Below are positions 1 through 8,964 of a stretch of DNA of 24,008 nucleotides, piece after piece. Position 1 is the first letter of the stretch. Each line of letters begins with the position of its first letter. The DNA comes from CAZDOD01 sp964506935. Lineage in GTDB: Bacteria > Desulfobacterota > Zymogenia > Zymogenales > Zymogenaceae. The notes beneath the pieces were generated by a model. The model was not told the DNA's origin, ran no database searches, and was given only the letters and a program-made list of their open reading frames with translations. The position numbers were made by a program, and so were the translations under genes. The DNA lies in contig CAZDOD010000022.1 of the NCBI GenBank assembly GCA_964506935.1, positions 1-24,008 on the forward strand, in the 5' to 3' direction.

Positions 1-1
1 T

Positions 2-1153
2 GACCTCATCGTGGTCAGTCCCGGCGTTCCGCTCAATATTGAGCCGATCTTGGAGGCGAGGAGACTAAAGATCAGGATAATGGGGGAGGTGGAGCTTGCA
101 TATAGATATCTTGAGGCCCCGATCTTGGCGGTGACGGGGACGAATGGCAAGACCACGACGACGGCGATTTTGGGGGATATGCTAAAAGGATGCGGCATGA
201 ATGTGAAAGTCGGGGGGAACATAGGCGAGCCCTTGATAGACCTCGTGGATGGGTCGGGTGATCTGGATTTCGTGGTGGCGGAGATATCGAGCTTCCAGCT
301 TGAGGCGATAGAGGAGTTCAGGCCCTATGTCGCGGTGCTAACGAACATAACGCCCGACCACCTAGACAGGTACGAAAATTTCGAGGAGTATGTCTCGGCG
401 AAGATGAGTATATTCAAAAATCAAAAGGCCTCGGACTATGCCGTCCTAAACGGAGACGACGGGGAGGTCTTAAAGAGGACGGAAGAAATCCTCGCTAAAA
501 AGATATTCTTTTCTCGTACGAGAGAGGAAAAGGACGGAGTCTTTTTCAAAGACGGCAAAATCAAATCGATGATTGGTAATAATTGCTTCACCTACGATCC
601 CGACAAATATCCGATTCGCGGCGTACACAACACAGAAAACATCATGGCGGCGATTGCGGCATCCGCGGTCGTGGGTTGTAGGGGGGAGGAGCTCGACGGG
701 GCGATAAGAAAATTCTCCCCCATCTCGCATCGGCTGGAGCTTGTAAATGAGGTTCGGGGTGTGAGGTTTTACGACGATTCTAAGGCGACGAATGTCGGGG
801 CGGCGCTAAAATCAATCGAGAGCTTCGACGAGGGGATCCATCTGATTATGGGGGGTGTGGATAAGGGCGGAAGCTATAAGCCTCTCATCGGGCCGATTCG
901 CGAGCGGGTCTTATCGCTCTATCTAATAGGTGAGGCGAAAGATAAGATAAACGATGAGTTAGGGGGGATAGTGCCGACCTTTATTGCGGACGACATGGAG
1001 GGGGCTGTAACGCTCGCCTTTGAGAGGGCCTCTTCTGGCGACATCGTCCTTCTCGCTCCGGCATGTTCGAGCTTCGATATGTACGAGAATTATAAGGCGA
1101 GGGGGGATCATTTTAAAGAGATTTCAAGGAGGTTATTTAAAAGTGACGGGTAG
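2..1153 (+). CDS. murD: UDP-N-acetylmuramoyl-L-alanine--D-glutamate ligase, 5' end outside the window
   Basis: This is the cytoplasmic Mur ligase that adds D-glutamate to UDP-MurNAc-L-Ala using ATP. The reading frame is open from base 2 (D-L-I-V-V-S-P-G), so the gene starts upstream. The N-terminal Rossmann-like UDP-binding domain is largely missing and the visible part is about 383 codons. The ATP-binding loop VTGTNGKTTT is present, followed by SSFQLE and NITPDHLDRY of the central domain and HRLE and DDSKATN near the start of the C-terminal domain. The GTG at 11 could be read as a start, but it lies inside a conserved MurD stretch (VVSPGVP) and is almost certainly internal. The 3' end overlaps ftsW by 11 bases, which suggests translational coupling in the dcw operon. 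Family assignment is firm. Confidence 0.95.
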   Translation, partial: DLIVVSPGVPLNIEPILEARRLKIRIMGEVELAYRYLEAPILAVTGTNGKTTTTAILGDMLKGCGMNVKVGGNIGEPLIDLVDGSGDLDFVVAEISSFQLEAIEEFRPYVAVLTNITPDHLDRYENFEEYVSAKMSIFKNQKASDYAVLNGDDGEVLKRTEEILAKKIFFSRTREEKDGVFFKDGKIKSMIGNNCFTYDPDKYPIRGVHNTENIMAAIAASAVVGCRGEELDGAIRKFSPISHRLELVNEVRGVRFYDDSKATNVGAALKSIESFDEGIHLIMGGVDKGGSYKPLIGPIRERVLSLYLIGEAKDKINDELGGIVPTFIADDMEGAVTLAFERASSGDIVLLAPACSSFDMYENYKARGDHFKEISRRLFKSDG

Positions 1154-2246
1154 ATACGAATACGACCGCGCCCTGATCTTCGTGACCGTCCTGATGGTTA
1201 TCTTCGGGATAATCATGGTCTTTTCGGCAAGCTCGGTGGTGTCATACAAGGAGGCGGGGCACGAGTTTGGCTACATCAAAAAGCAGCTGATATTTGCCGT
1301 TCTGGGCTTTGTTTCTATGATCCTGATGATGAAGATCGATTATCATATCATCAAAGATTATGTCTACCCGATCCTCATTCTGAGTATCGTCCTTCTGATA
1401 CTTGTATTGGTACCGGGGATTGCAAGGGAGGTGAACGGGGCGAAAAGGTGGATTGGGGTTTTCGGCCTCAGCTTTCAGCCGGCAGAGCTCGCAAAGCTAT
1501 CACTCGTAATATATCTGGCTTATTCGCTTACGAAGAAATATGAGAAGATAAAGACCCTGAAGATAGGATTTATGCCTCATCTGGTGCTCCTGTTGCTTAT
1601 GGCGGCGCTCATGATGCTTCAGCCCGACTTCGGTGCGGCCGTGACCGTGGGGGTAATTGTCTTTATAATGCTTTTTATTGCAGGCACCCGCATTTATTAT
1701 ATCTTGGCTTCGGCCCTGGCGGCCGTCCCGATATTTTATCTTTCGATAGTGAAAGTCGAGTACCGCATGGAGAGGATTACGGCCTTTTTAGACCCCTGGA
1801 GCGATCCCCAAAGATCGGCCTATCAAATCATTCAGTCCTTTCTGGCGCTCGGATCGGGTGGTCTGATGGGTACAGGGCTTGGTGAGGGGACGCAGAAGCT
1901 TTTTTACATACCCTATGCCTATTCCGACTTCATCTTCGCCGTAATCGGGGAGGAGTTGGGATTTATAGGGGCGATAATTTTAATATCAGGCTTTTTAATA
2001 TTTACCGTAAGGGGTATGAGGGCGGCGAGGCTCGCCCCAGACCTCTTCGGGACGTATCTTGCGGTGGGGATAACCGCTCTTATTACCATCGAAGCCGTGC
2101 TCAATATCGGCGTGGTGACGGGGCTTTTTCCCACAAAGGGGATGACCCTCCCTTTTATCAGCTACGGGGGTTCGTCTCTCGTAACGAGCATGACGGCAGC
2201 GGGGATACTCATCAATATCTCGGGGCAGGGAGGGGAGGAGAAGTGA
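1143..2246 (+). CDS. ftsW: Septal peptidoglycan glycosyltransferase FtsW (SEDS family)
   Basis: FtsW is the inner membrane SEDS polymerase that works with its cognate class B PBP to build septal glycan strands from lipid II. The GTG at 1143 is chosen as the start because AAGGAGG at 1126-1132 lies ten bases upstream. The frame is open further upstream, but only inside murD. The 367-residue product is a hydrophobic multi-span protein of normal length. Recognisable family blocks in order are FQPAELAKL, QPDFGAA, LDPWSDPQRSAYQ (the Asp/Pro-rich loop thought to hold the catalytic Asp), SDFIFAVIGEELGFIGA and PFISYGGSSL near the C-terminus. Its stop overlaps the murG start (GTGA). Gene order next to murD and murG supports FtsW rather than RodA. 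Confidence 0.95.
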   Translation: MTGRYEYDRALIFVTVLMVIFGIIMVFSASSVVSYKEAGHEFGYIKKQLIFAVLGFVSMILMMKIDYHIIKDYVYPILILSIVLLILVLVPGIAREVNGAKRWIGVFGLSFQPAELAKLSLVIYLAYSLTKKYEKIKTLKIGFMPHLVLLLLMAALMMLQPDFGAAVTVGVIVFIMLFIAGTRIYYILASALAAVPIFYLSIVKVEYRMERITAFLDPWSDPQRSAYQIIQSFLALGSGGLMGTGLGEGTQKLFYIPYAYSDFIFAVIGEELGFIGAIILISGFLIFTVRGMRAARLAPDLFGTYLAVGITALITIEAVLNIGVVTGLFPTKGMTLPFISYGGSSLVTSMTAAGILINISGQGGEEK

Positions 2247-3328
2247 GGGTGGCGATAGCAGGCGGGGGAACGGGCGGCCACCTCTATTCGGGACTGGCGG
2301 TCTATGAGAGGCTCGTAGATACAAGCTATGGGGCGAACGAGGTGATCTTTATCGGCACAAAATACGGCATAGAAAAAGATGTCCTCCCGAGGATCGGGAA
2401 GAAGGTCTTCTTTCTCCCCGTCGGGAAGTTCAGAAAGAGCGGCCTTGCGGCAAAGGCGTGGTCGGTTCTGATACTTCCGATTTCGGTGTTTGCCTCTGTG
2501 TGGCTCCTCTTTAGGCTAAGACCCGATGCCGCACTCGGAGTGGGGGGATATGCGTCGGGGCCTTTCGTCCTCGCCGCGAGCCTGTTGAGGTTGCCTACGG
2601 CGATAATAGAGCAGAATTCCATTCCGGGGCTTACGAACCGTATTCTGGGGCGTTGGGTCAAAAAGGCATTTTTGGGGATTCCGGGGGCAGAGTCGGAATT
2701 TCCTTCTGGGGTCGGGGAATATGTCGGAAATCCGATAAGGAAAGGCCTTTTTGACGTCCCGCCGTTGACCGAGATTGAAGGAATTTTTACTATACTCATA
2801 TTTGGCGGTAGTCAGGGGGCGAGGGGGATAAACGAGCTTTTAAAGGAGGCCCTCCCGGTGCTCTCAGATTATCGAAACTCGATAAAATTTATCCACATAA
2901 CGGGATTATTAGAATACCAATCGATGATAGAGGCATACAAAAAATTTGATGTGAAGGCCGAGGTCTTTGAATTTTCCGACCAGATGGAAAGGCACTACGC
3001 CCGCGCGAACTTCGTCATCGCCCGTTCGGGGGCCATGACGGTATCGGAGCTCTGTGCCGTCGGGAGGCCGTCGCTTCTGATACCGTATCCGTTTGCCGTA
3101 GATGACCATCAGGCGAAGAATGCGGAGTTTCTGGTTCGGGGAGGCGCCGCCCTCATGATGAGGCAGGAGGAGCTTACGGGCGAGAGGCTTGCCGAGTTAA
3201 TAAAATATGCAAAATCCCATCCCGAAAGGCTTATCGAGATGGGAAAGAGGGCAAGAGATATGGCGGAGCCGGATGCGGCGAAAAAAATAGCCGAGTGGAT
3301 TTTAAATTCAAAAAATAGGAATTCGTAA
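2243..3328 (+). CDS. murG: Lipid II synthase, undecaprenyl-PP-MurNAc-pentapeptide GlcNAc transferase MurG
   Basis: MurG transfers GlcNAc from UDP-GlcNAc to lipid I at the cytoplasmic face of the inner membrane, producing lipid II, the substrate of FtsW. The 361-residue product is of normal length for this GT-B fold enzyme. The first glycine-rich loop GGGTGGH lies at residues 7-13, the second loop GGSQGARGINE is in the C-terminal half, and ARSGAMTVSELCAVGRPS is the UDP-GlcNAc binding stretch. It starts with GTG at 2243, which overlaps the ftsW stop in a GTGA junction, with GGGGAGGAG just upstream as ribosome binding site. In the first loop the residue that is usually proline (GGTGGHxxPxLA) is serine here (HLYSGLA), a minor variation. 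Confidence 0.95.
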   Translation: MRVAIAGGGTGGHLYSGLAVYERLVDTSYGANEVIFIGTKYGIEKDVLPRIGKKVFFLPVGKFRKSGLAAKAWSVLILPISVFASVWLLFRLRPDAALGVGGYASGPFVLAASLLRLPTAIIEQNSIPGLTNRILGRWVKKAFLGIPGAESEFPSGVGEYVGNPIRKGLFDVPPLTEIEGIFTILIFGGSQGARGINELLKEALPVLSDYRNSIKFIHITGLLEYQSMIEAYKKFDVKAEVFEFSDQMERHYARANFVIARSGAMTVSELCAVGRPSLLIPYPFAVDDHQAKNAEFLVRGGAALMMRQEELTGERLAELIKYAKSHPERLIEMGKRARDMAEPDAAKKIAEWILNSKNRNS

Positions 3329-3342
3329 GCAAATCTCAGGAT

Positions 3343-4731
3343 ATGAAATACAAGGGTTTCCATAAGGTACACTTCATCGGGATCGGCGGCATAGGCATGA
3401 GCGGCATCGCCGAGGTCCTGATCAACCTCGGATATGAGGTGTCGGGATCGGATCTGAAGAAGGGCGACATTACCGAGAGGCTAAAAAAGCTTGGGGCGGT
3501 CATTCACTACGGGCACTCGGTGAAAAACCTCGCAAAGGCCGATGTCGTCGTGACCTCTACGGCGGTAAGGGGAGACAACCCCGAGGTGATGGAGGCAAAG
3601 GAGAGGAACATCCCCGTGATACCGAGGGCCGAGATGCTTTCCGAACTGATGCGGATAAAGTATGGGGTGGCGGTGGCGGGGACGCACGGAAAGACCACCA
3701 CGACTTCGATGATCGCAACGGTCATGGGTGTGGGAAACCTCGATCCCACGATCGTCATAGGGGGAAAGCTCGATTACATCGGATCCAACGCCAAGCTCGG
3801 TGAAGGCGAGTTTCTAGTCGCCGAGGCAGATGAGAGCGACGGCTCGTTTTTGATGCTGAAACCGACGATAGCCGTCATCACGAATATCGAAGAAGAGCAC
3901 ATGGACTATTATAAGAGTCTCGATGATATAAAGGAGGATTTTACGACCTTCGCAAATTCCGTTCCCTTCTACGGGCTTTCGGTACTGTGCCTCGAGCATG
4001 AGAACGTTCAGGCGATAATTCCGAGGGTCAAGAGGAGGTTTGTGACTTACGGTTTTTCTCCACAGGCCGATTTTTACGCAACGGGCCTCAGGTTTGAAAA
4101 GCTCACATCGACCTTTGCGGTCAACTACAAGGGCGAACTCTGGGGAGAGATCACGCTCAGCATGCCCGGCTCCCACAATGTGTTGAACGCCGTTTCAGCC
4201 GTGGCTGTGGGGATGGAGGTCGGGCTCGATTTCGCTACGGTAAAGAGGGCGCTATCGGGTTTTACTGGAGTGCACCGTCGGTTTCAGGTGAAGGGGGAGG
4301 CAAAAGAGATAGTCGTCGTCGACGATTACGGGCATCACCCGACGGAAATAATGGCGACGTTGAGGGCGGCACGAAACTTCTGGGACGGGAGGATAGTTGC
4401 AGTCTTCCAGCCCCACAGGTATACACGCACCCGCGACCTCTTCGAAAATTTTCTCACAGCCTTCTTTGCGGCGGACGTCCTCGTTATTACCGAGATCTAT
4501 CCCGCGGGTGAAGATCCGATCGAAGGGGTGGAGGCAAAAAAAATATATGAGGGGATACGGAGGCGCGGGATGAAGGAGATATATTTAGTGCCCGATAAAA
4601 AGAAATTACCGGAAGAGCTCTTAAAGATAATAAGGCCGAAAGACATGGTCATCACCCTAGGTGCCGGAGATATATACAAGGTTGGAGAAGAGTTTTTATC
4701 TCTGTTGGAAAGGGAAAAAACCGATTCGTGA
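3343..4731 (+). CDS. murC: UDP-N-acetylmuramate--L-alanine ligase MurC
   Basis: MurC is the first Mur ligase and adds L-alanine to UDP-MurNAc with ATP in the cytoplasm. The 462-residue length is typical. The N-terminal UDP-binding glycine-rich stretch is HFIGIGGIGMSGIAE (residues 9-23). The P-loop is GTHGKTTTTS, followed by ADESDGSF, then HRRF, DDYGHHPTEI and QPHRYTRT in the C-terminal domain, all MurC hallmarks. The ATG at 3343 starts just before the UDP-binding motif. The upstream ribosome binding site is weak (CAGGA), and the gap to murG is 14 bases. It is part of the dcw run, between murG and murB. Confidence 0.96.
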   Translation: MKYKGFHKVHFIGIGGIGMSGIAEVLINLGYEVSGSDLKKGDITERLKKLGAVIHYGHSVKNLAKADVVVTSTAVRGDNPEVMEAKERNIPVIPRAEMLSELMRIKYGVAVAGTHGKTTTTSMIATVMGVGNLDPTIVIGGKLDYIGSNAKLGEGEFLVAEADESDGSFLMLKPTIAVITNIEEEHMDYYKSLDDIKEDFTTFANSVPFYGLSVLCLEHENVQAIIPRVKRRFVTYGFSPQADFYATGLRFEKLTSTFAVNYKGELWGEITLSMPGSHNVLNAVSAVAVGMEVGLDFATVKRALSGFTGVHRRFQVKGEAKEIVVVDDYGHHPTEIMATLRAARNFWDGRIVAVFQPHRYTRTRDLFENFLTAFFAADVLVITEIYPAGEDPIEGVEAKKIYEGIRRRGMKEIYLVPDKKKLPEELLKIIRPKDMVITLGAGDIYKVGEEFLSLLEREKTDS

Positions 4732-4778
4732 TCGTGCGAATATCAGGGAACAGGATATGAGATCGGGAAGAATTTTTG

Positions 4779-5687
4779 ATGGTCACAAAAAAAATATTAA
4801 AAGATCTTGAGGATATTATCAGGGGTGATGTGAGGACAGGTGAAGTCATGGTGAGACACACATCGTTTAAGATAGGCGGGCCGGCGGACTACTATATCGA
4901 GCCGGAGGACGCCCGTGATCTTTCGGAGGCCGTGAGATATCTCAGGGATAATTCTGTACCTTTTATTGTCCTCGGTTGCGGGACGAACGTCCTTGTCAGA
5001 GACGGAGGAATAAGGGGCGCTGTCATAAGCACGGCGATGATGAAGAAGATCGAGAGGATAGATGATACGAAAATCTATGCAGACGCCGGGGCACAGCTTG
5101 CTACGCTTTTGAGAGCGTCCGAAAAGTTTTCTCTCGAAGGTCTGGAGTTTCTGGCAGGGATCCCCGGGAGTGTCGGGGGGGCGACCGTTATGAATGCGGG
5201 TGCGTGGGGATCAGATATGAGCGAGGTAACGGGTGAGGTTACTATCCTCGGAAGCGACAATAATGTAACGAAGAGGAAGAGGGAAAATCTCTCTTTCGAA
5301 TACAGAAAGCTTCATATCGACGAGGGCGAGATAATCCTCGGGGCGGTTTTTTCCCTCTCACAGGGTAATCGCGAGGAGATCAAACGGAAGATAAGGGAGA
5401 ATCTCGAAAAGAGGAAGGGAACTCAGCCCCTGCGGTTCCCGTCTGCGGGATCCGTCTTCAAAAACCCGAAGGAGGGCCCGGCCGGGAGGATCATCGATGA
5501 GCTCGGCCTGAAGGGGAAGAAAATAGGCGGCGCCGCCGTATCCGATGTCCACGCAAACTTCATCGTGAACGTAAAAGGAGCCAGCGCAAAGGATGTCCTA
5601 GATCTGGTGGAGGTTGTTTCTAAGGAGGTAAAAAGGACGAGAGGTATAGATCTCGAAATGGAGATAAAGGTAGCGGGAGTTGACTGA
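4779..5687 (+). CDS. murB: UDP-N-acetylenolpyruvoylglucosamine reductase MurB
   Basis: MurB is the FAD and NADPH dependent reductase that makes UDP-MurNAc from enolpyruvyl-UDP-GlcNAc, the step before MurC. The 302-residue protein shows the FAD-binding blocks FKIGGPADYY and LGCGTNVLVRDGG, then LEFLAGIPGSVGGA with NAGAWGSDM. SAGSVFKNP carries the serine expected to act as proton donor, and GGAAVSDVHANFIVN lies near the C-terminus. This layout fits the shorter type II MurB. The ATG at 4779 is preferred over the TTG at 4776 that directly precedes it. The ribosome binding site is weak (GGGAAG at 4765-4770). The stop overlaps the ftsQ start by one base (TGATG). Confidence 0.95.
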   Translation: MVTKKILKDLEDIIRGDVRTGEVMVRHTSFKIGGPADYYIEPEDARDLSEAVRYLRDNSVPFIVLGCGTNVLVRDGGIRGAVISTAMMKKIERIDDTKIYADAGAQLATLLRASEKFSLEGLEFLAGIPGSVGGATVMNAGAWGSDMSEVTGEVTILGSDNNVTKRKRENLSFEYRKLHIDEGEIILGAVFSLSQGNREEIKRKIRENLEKRKGTQPLRFPSAGSVFKNPKEGPAGRIIDELGLKGKKIGGAAVSDVHANFIVNVKGASAKDVLDLVEVVSKEVKRTRGIDLEMEIKVAGVD

Positions 5688-6490
5688 TGGTAAGGGACTT
5701 GAAAAATCTCGAGAGGTCAAAGTTCGGAGATAAAAGGGAAAAAATCCAACAGGGGAGATATGACCGGGGCGGTGTGAGGATTTTTTCAACCTGCGGGACG
5801 ATTGTCTTTTCCATTTCTTTTATATTTATATTGTCCCTAGTTGTGTGGGGCGCTCCCAGGTTGAAGGAAAGGATTTTCGAGTCTTCCTATTTTATGTTGA
5901 GCGGTGTGGACGTAGTAGGGGTTGTAAGGGCCGATCGTGATGAGATATCAAAGGCGATAGGGGTGAGGTCGGGTGAGAGCGTCCTCGAAACCGATCTCGG
6001 CGACATAAGAGACAGGGTCGAGGATGTCGGGTGGGTGAAGGATGTCGAGGTGATGCGAGAGCTCCCGTCAAAACTGATCGTGAGGATAGTGGAGCATGAT
6101 CCCGTTGGTGTAATCATGGCAAAAGATGGCCACCTCTTTGTTGATGGTGACGGGGAGACCGCAACAATAGATATCGATCCTGTGGGATATCCTAAATTTA
6201 ACGGCATGTCGAGTTCAGAGGAGATAACCGAGGGATCAGGGCTTATGGAATTACTTTTAACATATGGAATTATACGCATAGATTCAATAAAGACAATTGA
6301 GTATGACGTGGTCATGGGGTATACGGTCTATTCCCGTGAGGGTGTCGAGCTCAGGTTCGGGCATCCACCATTTGAAGATAAGGTAGGAAGGCTCGCGGTT
6401 ATACTTTCAGATGCGATGGCGAGAGGGCCTATAGAATATATTTATCTTGATATCGAAGACAGGATTATAATCAAAAACAGGATTAATTAA
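5687..6490 (+). CDS. ftsQ: Cell division protein FtsQ (DivIB family, POTRA domain)
   Basis: FtsQ is a bitopic inner membrane protein that links early and late divisome parts through FtsB/FtsL. The 267-residue protein has a basic cytoplasmic tail of about 34 residues, one membrane span at about residues 35-56, and a POTRA-like domain starting near residue 68. In that domain, SGVDVVGVVRADRDEI and GWVKDVEVMRELPSKLIVRIVEHDPV match the family pattern. The ATG at 5687 shares its A with the murB stop, so translation is probably coupled. Sequence conservation in this family is low, and the call relies on the POTRA motif plus location between murB and ftsA. Confidence 0.92.
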   Translation: MVRDLKNLERSKFGDKREKIQQGRYDRGGVRIFSTCGTIVFSISFIFILSLVVWGAPRLKERIFESSYFMLSGVDVVGVVRADRDEISKAIGVRSGESVLETDLGDIRDRVEDVGWVKDVEVMRELPSKLIVRIVEHDPVGVIMAKDGHLFVDGDGETATIDIDPVGYPKFNGMSSSEEITEGSGLMELLLTYGIIRIDSIKTIEYDVVMGYTVYSREGVELRFGHPPFEDKVGRLAVILSDAMARGPIEYIYLDIEDRIIIKNRIN

Positions 6491-6507
6491 GTGTTTTTTC
6501 TCCGAAA

Positions 6508-6517
6508 AAGGAGGTGA
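6508..6517 (+). promoter_or_regulatory. Very strong ribosome binding site of ftsA
   Basis: AAGGAGGTGA is a full complement of the 16S rRNA anti-Shine-Dalgarno tail, with its GGAGG core nine bases before the ftsA ATG. The upstream dcw genes have clearly weaker sites, so ftsA and the following ftsZ (GGAGG at 7755-7759) are probably translated at higher rates. This fits the higher cellular demand for these two proteins. Confidence 0.8.
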
Positions 6518-6523
6518 ACTGAT

Positions 6524-7750
6524 ATGTCGTCAAATGGCAATGTTTATGTAGGTATCGATATAGGCACGACGAAGATCTGTGCCATCGTCGGCGAAGATGT
6601 GGACGGTGAGATGGAGATCATCGGTATTGGAACTACGCCTTCCAAGGGATTGAGGAAGGGGGTGGTGATCAATATCGAGAGTACGGTGCAGTCGATCAGA
6701 AAAGCGATAAGTGAGGCCGAGCTCATGGCCGGGCTCGAGATCAAATCGGTTTACGCCGGGATTGCCGGAGGTCATATCAAGGGATTTAACAGCCACGGAA
6801 TCATAGCGGTAAAGAACAGGGAGGTAACGGAGGGTGATATTAAGAGGGTGATAGATGCGGCCCGTGCCATAGCGATTCCTATGGATCGGGAAGTCATACA
6901 CATCCTCCCACAGGAGTTCATCGTTGACGACCAAGACGGTATTCAGGAGCCGATGGGAATGAACGGTGTCCGTCTCGAGGCCAAGGTCCACATAGTCACG
7001 GGGGCGGTGACCTCGGCGCAGAACATCATCCGGTGTGTCAACAGGACCGGGATAGATGTCGAAACAATCGTCCTTGAACAGCTGGCATCCGCCGAGGCCG
7101 TCCTCTCCGAAGACGAGAAGGAGCTGGGGGTGGTAATAGTCGATATCGGCGGAGGTACGACCGATGTGGCGATATTCTCCGAGGGGAGCATCAAGCACAC
7201 AGCGGTATTCTCACTCGGTGGAGACCACCTGACAAACGACATAGCCGTGGGTCTCAGGACACCCATTATCGAGGCCGAGAAGATAAAGAAGATGTATGGT
7301 TGTGCGCTGGCGTCCCTCGTGGACAAGGATGAGACCATAGATGTGCCTTCGGTTGGAGGGAGAAAGCCTAGAAGTGTCTCCCGGCGTGTCCTCGCCGAGA
7401 TAATCGAGCCGAGGGTCGAGGAGATGCTGTCACTCGTTCATCGTGAGGTTCTGAGGTCGGGATATTCCGATGTCTTGGCATCCGGCGTTGTCCTTACCGG
7501 CGGGTCTTCCCTCCTTGGGGGAATTGCCGATATAGGAGAACAGGTATTCAACATGCAGGTACGCATAGGCTATCCGACAGGCATCGGTGGATTGGTCGAC
7601 GTGGTCAATAATCCCATGTACGCCACAGGTGTGGGGCTTGTCCTTTACGGCGGAAAGAACGATGAGTCGGCCCGTTTCAAGGTGGGTGAGAGGAACGTAT
7701 TCGGGAAGGTCAAGGAGAGGTTCAAGGAGATTATCGAGGATTACTTCTAA
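6524..7750 (+). CDS. ftsA: Cell division protein FtsA (actin-like FtsZ membrane anchor)
   Basis: FtsA is an actin-like ATPase that tethers FtsZ filaments to the inner membrane and recruits later divisome proteins. The 408-residue protein has the phosphate 1 loop GIDIGTTK (residues 10-17), phosphate 2 DIGGGTTD (207-214) and an adenosine motif LTGGSSLLGGI in the last quarter. The final stretch, from about VFGKVKERFKEIIEDYF, is a basic amphipathic helix of the kind FtsA uses as membrane targeting sequence. The start is fixed by the strong ribosome binding site upstream. The 17-base gap to ftsZ and the shared direction make co-transcription very likely. Confidence 0.97.
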   Translation: MSSNGNVYVGIDIGTTKICAIVGEDVDGEMEIIGIGTTPSKGLRKGVVINIESTVQSIRKAISEAELMAGLEIKSVYAGIAGGHIKGFNSHGIIAVKNREVTEGDIKRVIDAARAIAIPMDREVIHILPQEFIVDDQDGIQEPMGMNGVRLEAKVHIVTGAVTSAQNIIRCVNRTGIDVETIVLEQLASAEAVLSEDEKELGVVIVDIGGGTTDVAIFSEGSIKHTAVFSLGGDHLTNDIAVGLRTPIIEAEKIKKMYGCALASLVDKDETIDVPSVGGRKPRSVSRRVLAEIIEPRVEEMLSLVHREVLRSGYSDVLASGVVLTGGSSLLGGIADIGEQVFNMQVRIGYPTGIGGLVDVVNNPMYATGVGLVLYGGKNDESARFKVGERNVFGKVKERFKEIIEDYF

Positions 7751-7767
7751 CTCCGGAGGTCTTAGCA

Positions 7768-8934
7768 ATGGATATGTTTGAATTTGTCGAGAGTTCGCAG
7801 CATAGTGCCCGGATAAAGGTCGTCGGCATCGGCGGCGGCGGCGGAAATGCCGTCGATAATATGATGGAGATGGGTCTCGGCGGCGTTGATTTCATCTGCG
7901 CGAACACCGACGCCCAGGCACTTGCAGCCTCAAAGGCTCCTTTGAAGATGCAGCTCGGCGCAAAGCTGACCAGAGGACTCGGTGCGGGTTCAAATCCGGA
8001 GGTCGGGAGAAAAGCGGCGGAAGAAGACAGGGATAGAATCCATGACATCCTGGACGGGGCTAATATGGTCTTTATAACCGCCGGAATGGGAGGTGGAACG
8101 GGAACGGGGGGGGCGCCGATTTACGCCGAGATAGCAAAGGAGATGGGGGCGCTGTCGGTGGCGGTCGTCACGAAGCCGTTTAACTTCGAGAACAAGAAAC
8201 GGATGGAACAGGCGGAGGCCGGGATATCGGAGCTTGAGAAATATGTCGATACATTGATCTGTATCCCAAATCAGCGGCTATTGGAATTATCGGGAAAGGA
8301 AGAGACACTCATCACCGCCTTCAAGAAGGCCGATGAGATCCTTTACTTCGCCGTGAAGGGGATAAGTGATCTCATTACGATTCGCGGGCTCATCAACCTC
8401 GATTTCTCCGATGTCAGGACGGTCATGGAAGAGACGGGGATGGCGATTATGGGAACGGGGTTTGCCGAGGGGAATAATAAGGGAGTCGAGGCGGCTAAAA
8501 GGGCCGTATCTAGCCCCCTTCTCGAGGACCTGTCGATCAACGGGGCAAGGGGGGTACTTGTAAATCTCACGGGCGGAGACGACCTCACGATGGAAGAGGT
8601 CGAGGGCGCCATGACATATATTCAGGCCGAGGCACATACGGACGCCAATATCATTTTCGGCGCAGTAATCGAAAAGAAGATGAAAGGCCAGCTCATGGTG
8701 ACCGTCATCGCCACGGGATTTCCTAAAGGGGAAAAGGGCCTGTCGCATGAATTGATAAATATAGCCCCGCCGCAGGCCAAGGGATTCACAAAGCCGGACC
8801 TCGATACGCCCACCTTCATCAGAAAAGAGCGGGAGTCACTGGCGATCGAAAAGGTGAGCAGGAGGATGAAGGTTGCGGAAGATCCCGATTCCGAATATGA
8901 AATCCCCACTTTTTTGAGAAAGAAGGCCGACTGA
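7768..8934 (+). CDS. ftsZ: Cell division protein FtsZ (tubulin-like GTPase)
   Basis: FtsZ polymerises with GTP into the Z-ring. The 388-residue protein has the N-terminal GIGGGGGNAVDNM nucleotide-binding start, the tubulin signature GGGTGTG (108-114), the FNFENKKR region and the T7 loop NLDFSDV. The globular domain ends near residue 320. The C-terminus carries the conserved FtsA/ZipA-type binding peptide EIPTFLRKKAD (378-388). A second copy of the same core, TPTFIRKE, occurs at 347-354, leaving a short linker between them. GGAGG at 7755-7759 lies eight bases before the ATG. No division gene follows; the next gene is a radical SAM gene. Confidence 0.98.
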   Translation: MDMFEFVESSQHSARIKVVGIGGGGGNAVDNMMEMGLGGVDFICANTDAQALAASKAPLKMQLGAKLTRGLGAGSNPEVGRKAAEEDRDRIHDILDGANMVFITAGMGGGTGTGGAPIYAEIAKEMGALSVAVVTKPFNFENKKRMEQAEAGISELEKYVDTLICIPNQRLLELSGKEETLITAFKKADEILYFAVKGISDLITIRGLINLDFSDVRTVMEETGMAIMGTGFAEGNNKGVEAAKRAVSSPLLEDLSINGARGVLVNLTGGDDLTMEEVEGAMTYIQAEAHTDANIIFGAVIEKKMKGQLMVTVIATGFPKGEKGLSHELINIAPPQAKGFTKPDLDTPTFIRKERESLAIEKVSRRMKVAEDPDSEYEIPTFLRKKAD

Positions 8935-8964
8935 TAAAAAGGGCCTGATCTCGGCCCGGGGACT

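Noticed and set aside
1020..1142. 41-codon N-terminal extension of FtsW
   Set aside because: It lies within murD and is rich in Arg/Ser unlike a FtsW tail. The GTG at 1143 has a good ribosome binding site.
4757..4810. 17-codon ORF starting ATGAGATCGG in the murC-murB gap
   Set aside because: The ORF has no good ribosome binding site, overlaps the murB start in another frame and gives a basic random-looking peptide. Considered chance.
6530..7198. Long - strand open frame (222 codons) opposite ftsA
   Set aside because: It mirrors a well-supported ftsA and has no ribosome binding site or recognisable domain. Long antisense frames are expected with this codon use.
8941..8957. Hairpin GGGCC-TGATCTC-GGCCC between ftsZ and the radical SAM gene considered as terminator
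   Set aside because: The stem is only five bases and no T-run follows, so it is not a convincing intrinsic terminator.
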